Source of the DNA: JAENVU01 sp046598395
Lineage (GTDB): Bacteria; Actinomycetota; Acidimicrobiia; IMCC26256; JAENVU01
Length of the DNA stretch: 64,000 nt
Direction of reading: 5' to 3'
Assembly (NCBI GenBank): GCA_046598395.1
Contig: JBKJIQ010000006.1
Location: 14,133-78,132 of the forward strand
A program made the translations under genes and the position numbers. Of the stretch, positions 26,593-34,723 are shown piece after piece; the stretch's first letter is position 1, and each line of letters opens with the position of its first letter. The notes under the pieces were generated by a model that searched no databases, was not told the origin of the DNA, and saw only the letters and a list, made by a program, of their open reading frames with translations.

Positions 26593-27992
26593 GGTACACG
26601 CAGGTCAAGAACTTGGACACCGTGGAGCAGTTGCGCGCCTACATCGCCGACCTTGACATCGACCTCCCCATCGTGGAACGCGTTGACGCCACCGGCGCGC
26701 TCTCGACCCCGGTGTCGTTTACCGATTCGAGTGCCGGCACCTTCTCCTCGTCCAACCGGTTCTCGATCTTGCCGATGGAAGGCTGGGATGCCACCCCCGA
26801 CGGTCACCCCACCGAGCTGGTGCGTCGCCGCTGGCAGCGCATCGCCACGAGCGGTGCCGGACTGGCGTGGTGCGAGGCCACTGCCGTGAACGCCGACGGG
26901 CGCGCTAACCCACGCCAGTTGTTGCTCGACGAATCAACCGTCGACGAGTTCGCCGCACTGCGCGCGCTCCTCGCACCCGACCAGGTCGCCGGCCTGCAAC
27001 TCACACATTCCGGCCGCTGGTCCCGCCCCGACGGCGTACCCGCGCCACGGACGGCGTACGAACATCCGATACTCGACGAACGCGTCGGCGCGTCGGAGTC
27101 GGCAATCTTCAGCGACGACGAACTCGACGAACTCGTGGTGCGATACGTCGATGCTGCCGTGCTCGCTCATCAGGCGGGGTTCCACTTCGTCGACGTCAAG
27201 CATTGCCACGGCTACCTCCTGCACGAACTCCTCAGCGCTCACGGTCGCGCCGGCCGCTTCGGCGGCGATCTGGAACACCGCATGTATTTTCTTCGCACCG
27301 TCGTTGCCGGCATCCGCGATCGCGCTCCAAACCTCGCGATCGCAGTGCGGCTCTCCGCGTTCGACCTGATCCCATTCGTCGCGAGCACCGACGGCGCCGG
27401 TGCGCCCGCGCCGCACACCGGCGCGTACCCGTACGCGTTTGGTGGCGACGGCACGGGGCTCGGCGTCGACCTCACGGAGACCCACGCGTTCCTCCACGCC
27501 GTCACCGAACTCGGCATCGGGCTCGTGAGCATCACCGCCGGGAGTCCGTACTACAACCCGCACGTGCAACGGCCCGCGTACTTCCCGCCGTCGGACGGCT
27601 ACCAACCACCCGAGGACCCGCTCGTGGGCGTGGCGCGCCAACTCGCCGCCACCGCGGAGATCACCCGACGCCACCCACTCCTCACGATCATCGGGTCGGG
27701 CTACTCGTACCTCCAAGATTGGCTCCCCAACGTGGGTCAGGCCGTGATCGAGCAAGGCGGCGCGTCGATGGTCGGGCTCGGCCGCATGGTCTTGGCGTAT
27801 CCCGATCTCCCGGCCGACGTCCTTGCCGGTCGGCCACTCCAACGCGGATTCATCTGTCGCACCTTCTCCGACTGCACCACTGCGCCGCGCCACGGGCTCA
27901 TCTCCGGATGCTTTCCCCTCGACCCCTTCTACAAAGCCCATCCCGACCGCGTCGAACTCACTCAGGTGAAGAAACGCTACAGATTTCGTTAG
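26589..27992 (+). CDS. Old Yellow Enzyme-like NADH:flavin oxidoreductase
   Basis: A 467-residue FMN-dependent TIM-barrel oxidoreductase starting at GTG 26589, overlapping the preceding stop (GTGA). Family features are WDATPDGHPTELVRRRW, GLQLTHSGRWSRPDG, the HCHGYLLHELLSAHGRAGRFGGDLEHRM substrate/FMN segment (broken here by the family's usual helix), and the late FMN-phosphate site IIGSGYSYLQDW with SMVGLGRMVLAYPDL. The C-terminus has CRTFSDCTTAPRHGLISGCFPLD, where several cysteines may form an iron-sulfur or metal site but not a canonical 2,4-dienoyl-CoA reductase pattern. It would reduce an activated double bond in the pathway of this operon. Confidence 0.84.
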   Translation: MRYTQVKNLDTVEQLRAYIADLDIDLPIVERVDATGALSTPVSFTDSSAGTFSSSNRFSILPMEGWDATPDGHPTELVRRRWQRIATSGAGLAWCEATAVNADGRANPRQLLLDESTVDEFAALRALLAPDQVAGLQLTHSGRWSRPDGVPAPRTAYEHPILDERVGASESAIFSDDELDELVVRYVDAAVLAHQAGFHFVDVKHCHGYLLHELLSAHGRAGRFGGDLEHRMYFLRTVVAGIRDRAPNLAIAVRLSAFDLIPFVASTDGAGAPAPHTGAYPYAFGGDGTGLGVDLTETHAFLHAVTELGIGLVSITAGSPYYNPHVQRPAYFPPSDGYQPPEDPLVGVARQLAATAEITRRHPLLTIIGSGYSYLQDWLPNVGQAVIEQGGASMVGLGRMVLAYPDLPADVLAGRPLQRGFICRTFSDCTTAPRHGLISGCFPLDPFYKAHPDRVELTQVKKRYRFR

Positions 27993-28056
27993 CTCGTTGG
28001 GCACCCGGGCAGTACCCTCCCGGCGGTTCCGCAACAACACCCGCCCGGAGGTAGTG

Positions 28057-29613
28057 ATGAAAGAACTCGTCTTCCACCGCAGTCTGCTGCCGGCCACCGA
28101 GCGGTTCGCGGACAAGGTCGCGTTCCTCGACACCGATCTCACGTTGACCTACGCGAAGCACACGGAACGGGTCAGCCGGCTCGCCAACGGTCTCCGCAGT
28201 GAGCTCGGCATCCGACGCTCGGATCGGTTCGCGGTTCTCGCCCTCAACTCGCAGCGCTACCTCGAGTTGTGGCATGCCGCGTTCCTCGGCGGCGGAGTAA
28301 TCAACCCGCTGAACCTGCGTCTCGCCGCGCAAGAGCTCGCCTACATCCTCACCGATTCCGGTACCAAGGTGTGCTTCGTCGACAAAGTCTTCGCGCCGTT
28401 GGTGGAATCGGTGCGAGCAGAGACCGGCATCGAACAGGTTGTCCTGATCGGCGGCGGCGACGTGGCTCACGATGTGAGGTACGAGGATCTCCTCGCAAGC
28501 GGGTCCGCCACGATCCCCGACGAGCCCGAAGAAGACGATCCCGTCGTACTGATGTACACCGGCGGTACCACCGGCCTCCCCAAGGGGGTGGTGCTCGATC
28601 AGCGTGCGCAGATGCTCAACCTCTACCACGTTGCCCAAGCGTGGAACTTCGACGACACCTACATCTACCTCCATCAGACGCCGATGTTCCACGCCGCGTC
28701 GATGGGCGGGATCCTCGGAATCCCCGCCTCCGGTGGAACCTCCACGTTTGTCCCCATGTTCGAGCCCGGCGCAGTCATGACCGCAATGGAAACGCACGGC
28801 GTGACCATGACTGTGATGGTGCCGACGATGATCGGGTTGATGATGATGCACCCTGAGTACCGCGCGGAGCGGTTGCGCTCGTTGCAGGTGCTGACCTACG
28901 GCGCGTCGCCGATGCCCCAAGCCCTGCTCGGAAAGATCTTGGCGGATCTCCCGAACGTCGACATCTACCAGGGCTACGGCATGACCGAGGCGTGCGCGGT
29001 CCTCACCATTCTCGGGCCCGAGGAGCATCGCGCCGGCGGCGACCGGTTGCGCTCCGCCGGCCGTCCGGCCGCGGGGGTTTCGTTGTCGATCCAAGCCGAG
29101 GACGGCACCAATCAGCCGGTTGGCGATTCCGGTGAGGTCTGTGCGCGCGCCGGCAACTTCATGCGTGAATACTGGAACAAGCCCGAGGCCACCGAAGCAG
29201 TATTCGAGGGCGGCTGGTACCACACCGGCGATGCCGGATACCTCGACGAACGCGGTTACCTGTTCCTCGTCGACCGAGTGAAGGACATGATCGTCACCGG
29301 GGGTGAGAACGTGTACTCCACCGAGGTGGAGAACGCAATTTCTACCCATCCCGCCGTTGCGCAAGTTGCCGTGATCGGCATTCCGCACGACATCTGGGGT
29401 GAGGCCGTGCACGCGATCGTCGTGCTCAAGGCCGACGCGGCCGCGACGGAGTCGGACATCATCAACCACGCCCGCCCCGCGATCGCCGGGTACAAGTTGC
29501 CCAAGACCGTGGAGTTCCGTGCCGAACCATTACCGCTGTCGGGCGCGATGAAGGTGCTCAAGCGCGAACTCCGGGCGCCGTACTGGGAAGGCCACGGTCG
29601 GTCGGTCGGGTAG
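28057..29613 (+). CDS. Acyl-CoA synthetase (AMP-forming)
   Basis: A 518-residue ANL-superfamily ligase that activates a carboxylic acid as its CoA thioester. The P-loop is MYTGGTTGLPKGVVLD; later motifs are YQGYGMTEAC, the GWYHTGDAGYLDERGYLFLVDR hinge region (motif split over two strands), GGENVYSTEVENAI and the C-terminal lysine region PLSGAMKVLKREL. Start ATG 28057 has GGAGG six bases upstream. Chain specificity is not readable. It ends in a hairpin whose loop is its own TAG stop codon. Confidence 0.93.
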   Translation: MKELVFHRSLLPATERFADKVAFLDTDLTLTYAKHTERVSRLANGLRSELGIRRSDRFAVLALNSQRYLELWHAAFLGGGVINPLNLRLAAQELAYILTDSGTKVCFVDKVFAPLVESVRAETGIEQVVLIGGGDVAHDVRYEDLLASGSATIPDEPEEDDPVVLMYTGGTTGLPKGVVLDQRAQMLNLYHVAQAWNFDDTYIYLHQTPMFHAASMGGILGIPASGGTSTFVPMFEPGAVMTAMETHGVTMTVMVPTMIGLMMMHPEYRAERLRSLQVLTYGASPMPQALLGKILADLPNVDIYQGYGMTEACAVLTILGPEEHRAGGDRLRSAGRPAAGVSLSIQAEDGTNQPVGDSGEVCARAGNFMREYWNKPEATEAVFEGGWYHTGDAGYLDERGYLFLVDRVKDMIVTGGENVYSTEVENAISTHPAVAQVAVIGIPHDIWGEAVHAIVVLKADAAATESDIINHARPAIAGYKLPKTVEFRAEPLPLSGAMKVLKRELRAPYWEGHGRSVG

Positions 29614-29626
29614 CCCGACCGACCGA
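29598..29626. terminator. Hairpin centred on the ligase stop codon
   Basis: A perfect 13-bp stem (TCGGTCGGTCGGG and its complement) has the TAG stop of the acyl-CoA ligase as its three-base loop. It is GC-rich and lies 9 bp before the next gene on the same strand, so it may attenuate rather than fully terminate. Confidence 0.65.
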
Positions 29627-29634
29627 TACGGATT

Positions 29635-30339
29635 ATGGGTTCACTCGCCGAAGCGTTCAGCGATCAGTCGCGCGGTCTCATTGTCGACACCGAGACCTCC
29701 GGTGCCACATTGCTGATTGCGTTCGGTGGGATCGCGAGCCAGATCGGGGGTGTGCCCCCGTTCGAATTCCTCTCGGTCGTACGCACCCAGGACGCGCGCC
29801 GGGTCTTCGTACGGGACCTCGACCAGTGTTGGTATCAGCGCGGCGTACGCGGCGCGTCGACGAACGCGGAGGAAACCACCGCGGCGTTGCGCGCCATCAT
29901 CGACGACACGTCGCCGAGCCGAGTTGTGACCCTCGGAACCTCTGCCGGTGGTTTCGGTGCCATCGCGTTCGGCTGCGCGCTCGGCGCCGATGTGGCGCTG
30001 GCGTTCGGTCCGCAGACGTTCACGAGCACGCGCCTGCGCCGCTGGCACCGCGACCGCCGCTGGGCCGAGGAGATCCTCACGCTCGACGCCTTGGACCCAG
30101 CCGGCGTGGTTCGCGATCTTCTCCCGATCGTGAAGACTTCGGCGCGCAGCCCGCGGCCGACGCAGGTGGAAATCCACTATGGCGCCGCGGCGCGTATCGA
30201 CCGCGTGCACGCCCAGCGGCTGCACCGGGCACCGAACGTCACGGTGCATGCTCACGCGGGCGGTCACAACGTGTCGAAGGAGTTGCGCGACCGCGGTGAA
30301 CTCGACGCGATCCTCACTCGAGCCGTGATGGGCTCGTGA
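29635..30339 (+). CDS. Alpha/beta-hydrolase-like protein
   Basis: A 234-residue protein with an esterase-like layout: the strand LLIAFGGIAS, a nucleophile elbow GTSAGGFGAIAF (Ser about 104) and a late histidine in AHAGGHNVSKEL. The intervening strand EIHYGAAARIDRVHAQRL sits where the acid residue usually is. No signal peptide. The activity is unknown; relatives are annotated only as hydrolases. It follows the acyl-CoA ligase by 21 bp but is separated from it by a strong hairpin, and it is convergent with mtr. Confidence 0.7.
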   Translation: MGSLAEAFSDQSRGLIVDTETSGATLLIAFGGIASQIGGVPPFEFLSVVRTQDARRVFVRDLDQCWYQRGVRGASTNAEETTAALRAIIDDTSPSRVVTLGTSAGGFGAIAFGCALGADVALAFGPQTFTSTRLRRWHRDRRWAEEILTLDALDPAGVVRDLLPIVKTSARSPRPTQVEIHYGAAARIDRVHAQRLHRAPNVTVHAHAGGHNVSKELRDRGELDAILTRAVMGS

Positions 30340-30363
30340 TCAGAAGCTCCCGACCGATTCTCG

Positions 30364-31755
30364 TCAGAACTCGAGGAGCACCTGCTCAATAACCTCGGTC
30401 AGCGCGGGGTGGGTGTAGATCACCTCACGGCCGATCTGATCCACCGTCTGGCCGAACGTCATCGCCTGCACCAACGGTTGGATCAGCAGCGACGCGTAGG
30501 GGCCCATGATGTGCGCGCCGAGGATCAATCGAGTCTCGCGATCCGCGATCACTTTGGCGAAACTCGTGGTGTCCTCCAGCGCCCAGCCGTAGGCAGTGCC
30601 GGAGTAGGGACGCACCGCGATCATCACGTCGGCGTCGGCCGCGCGGGCCTGCGCCTCGGTCAACCCAACCGCGGCAATCTGCGGGTCGGTGAACACCGCG
30701 TGCGGCACGACATCGGGATGGGGAAGCGTGTGGAGGTCGTGAGGATGGGTCAAGTTGTGGCGTACCACGCGGGTCTCGGCATTGGCCATGTGCTTCAGTT
30801 GAAAGTGATTCGTGACATCGCCGAGCGCCCAGACACCGTCGGCGGTCGCGCGGTGGTAGTCGTCGACGACCACGTGTCCGTGCTCGTCGGTCGCAAGCCC
30901 TCCCGCCGCCGCGTCCACTCGATCGCTGTTCGGGACCCGGCCGGTGGCGACCAGCAACACATCCGCGAACAGTGTGCGATCGCGCGATCCCGTATGCATC
31001 GTTACCGCCACTCCGTCCTCGTGCGGTGCGACGCCGATGATCGTCGAATTGGTGTGCACGTGGAACCGATGACGAACTGCATCGGTGAATCGCAATGAGA
31101 CCTCCTCGTCCTCCGCCATCATGAGCCGAGGTCCTCGTTGCACAATGGTCACATTCGTTCCCAGCCCGCTGAAGACATGTCCCATCTCGGCCGCGATGAA
31201 CCCGCCGCCGAGAATGATCATCGATTCGGGCAACGCGTCGAGGCGCATGATGGTGTCCGACGTGTGAAACGGCACGGATTCGATACCCGGGATCTCGGGC
31301 ACCATCGGGCGTGCACCACATGCCACCACGATGTTGGTCGCCGTGATCTGCTCATCGCCGACCTGCAACACCTTCGGCGCAACGAATCGGGCAGGGTCCG
31401 TCAACACATCGATCCCCACGGAGCGGCGGTAAGCCAGCGCGGAGTCGTGCGCGGGATCGATACGAGCGAACACGCGGTCGCGGATCGCGGGCCAGTCGGC
31501 ACCGTTGAACGAGAGGTCGATCCCCAGGCGCGCCGCGTGATGCACGGTCTCGGCCATATCGGCGGCGACCACGAACATCTTCGACGGGACACACCCCCGG
31601 TTGAGACACGTGCCACCGAATCGATCGGGCTCCACAATGGCGCAGCGCAGCTCATCGAACTCGGGCCCGAAGATCGAGTTGCCGCTCCCGCCGCCCACCA
31701 CGATCAGGTCGTACTCGCGCATTGCCGTTCCGTCGGCTCGCGTGGGCGCACTCAC
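30364..31755 (-). CDS. mtr: Mycothione reductase
   Basis: A 463-residue FAD/NADPH disulfide reductase. The N-terminal FAD motif is VVGGGSGNSIFGPEF, and the redox-active pair is C50/C55 in GGTCLNRGCVPSKMFV. The NADPH domain has ILGGGFIAAEMGHVFSGLG, and the catalytic His/Glu pair in the dimer-interface end is H449/E454 (YTHPALTEVIEQ). The MFVVAADMAETVHHAARLGID segment and the short C-terminus match mycothione reductase better than dihydrolipoamide or glutathione reductase. It would regenerate mycothiol. Its start overlaps the stop of the BVMO gene (ATGA), so the two are cotranscribed. Confidence 0.85.
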   Translation of the reverse strand: MSAPTRADGTAMREYDLIVVGGGSGNSIFGPEFDELRCAIVEPDRFGGTCLNRGCVPSKMFVVAADMAETVHHAARLGIDLSFNGADWPAIRDRVFARIDPAHDSALAYRRSVGIDVLTDPARFVAPKVLQVGDEQITATNIVVACGARPMVPEIPGIESVPFHTSDTIMRLDALPESMIILGGGFIAAEMGHVFSGLGTNVTIVQRGPRLMMAEDEEVSLRFTDAVRHRFHVHTNSTIIGVAPHEDGVAVTMHTGSRDRTLFADVLLVATGRVPNSDRVDAAAGGLATDEHGHVVVDDYHRATADGVWALGDVTNHFQLKHMANAETRVVRHNLTHPHDLHTLPHPDVVPHAVFTDPQIAAVGLTEAQARAADADVMIAVRPYSGTAYGWALEDTTSFAKVIADRETRLILGAHIMGPYASLLIQPLVQAMTFGQTVDQIGREVIYTHPALTEVIEQVLLEF

Positions 31756-33680
31756 CGGATCACGAAATCCTTGAAATCAGGGGTCTTTGTCCAGGTCCAG
31801 TAGTCGACGAGACGCCACGGACTCAGCCCGTGAATCTCGCCGTGCGCGTTCTTGAAGAACGAGTGCTTCACCGACGGCTGAGACCACACGAGCGTTTTGA
31901 GCTCTCGCTGCGAACGCTCGTGCCACTCGTCGCACTTTTCCTGGCGCGGCTCTATCGAACGATGGCCGGTAGCGATGAGCTCCTTGATGCATTGGGTGAT
32001 GTACCGCATCTGGCACTCGGAGTGGAAGATGAGACTGCCGCCGTGCGCCAGGTTGGTTCCCGGCCCGTACATGCAGAACAGGTTAGGAAAATCGGGCACG
32101 GTGATGCCGAGGTACGCGGCCGGGCGCTCACCCCACTTCGTGCGCAGGTCCACGCCGCCGCGCCCGGTGATCTCCATCGGCCAGAGCATGCGGTTCACGT
32201 AGAAGCCGGTGGCATAGACCACCACGTCGGCCGGGTACCGCTCGCCGTCGGCGGTCACCACCGCGTCCGGTTCGATGTGATCGATGCCGGTGCGGACCAG
32301 CTCCACGTTGTCGCGCGTGAGCGTGCGTAACCAGCTGCCGTTGTCCTGCAACGTGCGCTTCCCGGTGGCCGGGTAGTCAGGCACGACCTTGGCGATGAGT
32401 TCGGGATCGTCGCCGATCTGGCTCACGATCCAATCGGTGAACATCTGGCGGGTGAAGTCGTTCATCTCGCTCACCGCGGTCTGCTGGTCCGGATACTCAG
32501 GATCAACGCGGGCCGCTTCCAATCCCTTGTCGCACCCCGGCCAGAAGATCAGGAAGCGGTACCACCGCCCGTAGAAGGGCAGGTGGCGTAGTGCCCAGCG
32601 CACGCCCGCTCCCACCGTCTCGTGGTAGTTCGGGTTCGGGAACATCCATTGCGCGCTGCGTTGGAACACGGTGAGGTGCGCAACCTCGGCCGCGATGGTG
32701 GGCGCGATCTGAAAGCCGCTGGCGCCGGCGCCGATCATCGCCACGCGCGTGCCCGCGAGTTCCAAGCTGTGGTCCCAACGCGCCGAGTGGAACGAGGGCC
32801 CGGCGAACGTTTCCTGGCCGGCGATCTCGGGGATATGGGGTCGGTTGAGCTGGCCAACGGCGGAGATCACCGCCCGCGCCACCACAGTGTCGTGCGAACC
32901 ATCTGCCGCGCGCACCCGCACCGACCACGTTCCGTCCGTGTCGTCCCACACGGCACCCAGCACCTCGGTCTCCCACCGCACATGTGGTGCAATGCCGTGC
33001 TTGGTCATCACACCTTCGAAGTACGCCTGGAGTTCCGGTTGTTGCGCGAAGAACTCCGTCCATTGGTCGCTCGGTTCGAAGCTGTAGCAGTAGAAGTGGT
33101 TCCCGACATCGACGCGCGCGCCCGGGTACGAGTTCTCCCACCAGGTTCCACCCACGCCGGCGTTCTTCTCGATGATCGTGAACGGGATGCCCGCTTCTTT
33201 CAATCGGATTCCGGCGAGGAGGCCCGACTGCCCGCACCCGATCACCACAACGGGGAACGCTTCGCGCGCCGCGACGTCGATCGGCACATTCACGCGTCGC
33301 GCATCGGTGCCGTCGAGCTCCATCTCTTCGAGCAACATCGGCACGTACCCGTCCGGCACCTCCTCGCATACCAGCCACGTCATCATCTCGTGGACGAGCT
33401 CGGCCGAGATCGGCTCCGGTTCGAGACAACCGCGGTCGCGGTATCCGCGGATGACCTCGAGCGCGAGGGCGCGCACTTCGACCTTGTCCTCCTCCGACAT
33501 GTAACCCTGCACCTCGTTGAGGAACAGCCCCTCCGGCTTGAGCCGCCCGCGGATGATCTCCGGATCCCCTGACATGTGGACCAGCGAGAGCATCAGTGTG
33601 GGGATGCTCACATCCAGCAGCGCGGCGGCGATCTCTTCATCGGGCGTGGCGAACGGCTCGCCGGCGTGCGGGTTGCGCAT
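31752..33680 (-). CDS. Baeyer-Villiger-type flavin monooxygenase
   Basis: A 642-residue class B flavoprotein monooxygenase. The first Rossmann motif is VIGCGQSGLLAGIRL (147-161), the BVMO fingerprint FAGPSFHSARW is at 292-302, and the second Rossmann motif is MIGAGASGFQIAP. GGTWWENSYPGARVDV is also typical. An N-terminal extension of about 140 residues precedes the FAD domain, as in one actinobacterial BVMO group. It would insert oxygen next to a ketone, for example in steroid or alicyclic ketone breakdown. It is the first gene of a pair with mtr. Confidence 0.91.
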   Translation of the reverse strand: MRNPHAGEPFATPDEEIAAALLDVSIPTLMLSLVHMSGDPEIIRGRLKPEGLFLNEVQGYMSEEDKVEVRALALEVIRGYRDRGCLEPEPISAELVHEMMTWLVCEEVPDGYVPMLLEEMELDGTDARRVNVPIDVAAREAFPVVVIGCGQSGLLAGIRLKEAGIPFTIIEKNAGVGGTWWENSYPGARVDVGNHFYCYSFEPSDQWTEFFAQQPELQAYFEGVMTKHGIAPHVRWETEVLGAVWDDTDGTWSVRVRAADGSHDTVVARAVISAVGQLNRPHIPEIAGQETFAGPSFHSARWDHSLELAGTRVAMIGAGASGFQIAPTIAAEVAHLTVFQRSAQWMFPNPNYHETVGAGVRWALRHLPFYGRWYRFLIFWPGCDKGLEAARVDPEYPDQQTAVSEMNDFTRQMFTDWIVSQIGDDPELIAKVVPDYPATGKRTLQDNGSWLRTLTRDNVELVRTGIDHIEPDAVVTADGERYPADVVVYATGFYVNRMLWPMEITGRGGVDLRTKWGERPAAYLGITVPDFPNLFCMYGPGTNLAHGGSLIFHSECQMRYITQCIKELIATGHRSIEPRQEKCDEWHERSQRELKTLVWSQPSVKHSFFKNAHGEIHGLSPWRLVDYWTWTKTPDFKDFVIR

Positions 33681-33874
33681 CAGGTACCTCGAGGATTTCT
33701 CGCTCGGAGCGGGCAGTGCGGGTCCCGCGAGATGGGCCAGAGTACACAGCGCCCGAATGCCATCTACCCAGGTCTTCGTCCGGGCCGCGAGCGAGTCAAG
33801 CGGACGCCCGATAGTCGGAAAATCTTCACAACTCCGGCACCGCTTCTTCGTTCATCCACCGTTACCGTCACTCG

Positions 33875-34681
33875 ATGCTCGAACGCCTCAAGAACCTGCT
33901 CGTCGCTCGCTTCCGCCATGCCTCGCCCGCCGCGCTCGCTGCAACCGCGCTGGGCCTGCTCGTCGCGCTCGGAGCCGCGCTGGTCTTGGCCGGGATCTCC
34001 GAAGACGTCATCCAACACAACGGGGCAGCCACCGCTGACCCGGAACGGCTGGCGTGGATCACCCATCATCGGTCCGGATTCCTGGTGACGGGCTCTCGGG
34101 TCCTCAACGACCTCGGGTCCGTGGCCCTGGTCCTCGCGATCGCGGTCGTGATCAGCGCATTCCTCTGGTGGCGACGAGTGCCAATCGGCGCCGCGATCAC
34201 ACCACTCTTGGCCGTCGTCTCAGCGGGAACATTCGCGGCGGGGCTCAAGCTGATCGTCGACCGCGCTCGGCCCTCCGTCGCGTATCGACTCGTGGCCGAA
34301 GCCGATCCCTCGTTCCCGTCCGGGCATGCGACGGGCTCGACGGCGCTCGGTGTGAGCGCCGCGGTGATCGTGGCGATCTATCTCCTTCGCCGACCATTGG
34401 CTCGGGTTACCGTCCTTGCGCTCGGAGCGGTCATCCCGATCGCCGTTGCGGCGAGCCGCCTCGAACTGGGTGTCCACTGGCCCACCGACGTCATCGCCGG
34501 CCTTGCGCTCGGAGCGACCGTCGCCCTCGCGACCGCCGCCACCTCCCTCTGGATTTCGACACCGTCCGTGCCGCAGCCAACTTCCGTCGCTCCCCAACAT
34601 CGACGCGCGCGGATCTCGGCATTCCTGCGGTCGACACGCGGTGCTTCCGGCGTGACGCGGTTCAACCCCGTTCCGGCCTGA
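33875..34681 (+). CDS. PAP2-family membrane phosphatase
   Basis: A 268-residue integral membrane phosphatase with all three PAP2 signature motifs: KLIVDRARP (motif 1), PSFPSGHATGS (motif 2, catalytic His) and SRLELGVHWPTDVIAG (motif 3). Five to six TM helices are visible, and the C-terminal tail is short, basic and probably cytoplasmic. Substrates are likely lipid phosphates such as undecaprenyl or phosphatidyl phosphates. It is divergent from the BVMO gene across a 194-bp gap in which I see no clear regulatory element. Confidence 0.91.
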   Translation: MLERLKNLLVARFRHASPAALAATALGLLVALGAALVLAGISEDVIQHNGAATADPERLAWITHHRSGFLVTGSRVLNDLGSVALVLAIAVVISAFLWWRRVPIGAAITPLLAVVSAGTFAAGLKLIVDRARPSVAYRLVAEADPSFPSGHATGSTALGVSAAVIVAIYLLRRPLARVTVLALGAVIPIAVAASRLELGVHWPTDVIAGLALGATVALATAATSLWISTPSVPQPTSVAPQHRRARISAFLRSTRGASGVTRFNPVPA

Positions 34682-34686
34682 GTTCA

Positions 34687-34714
34687 ACACGGGGAACCAT
34701 CGCGATGCCCGTGT
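34687..34714. terminator. Possible terminator between convergent genes
   Basis: ACACGGG (34687-34693) pairs with CCCGTGT (34708-34714) over a 14-base loop that is itself partly palindromic (ATCGCGAT). It lies in the 42-bp gap between the PAP2 and amidohydrolase genes. Confidence 0.4.
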
Positions 34715-34723
34715 GCTGCGTGA

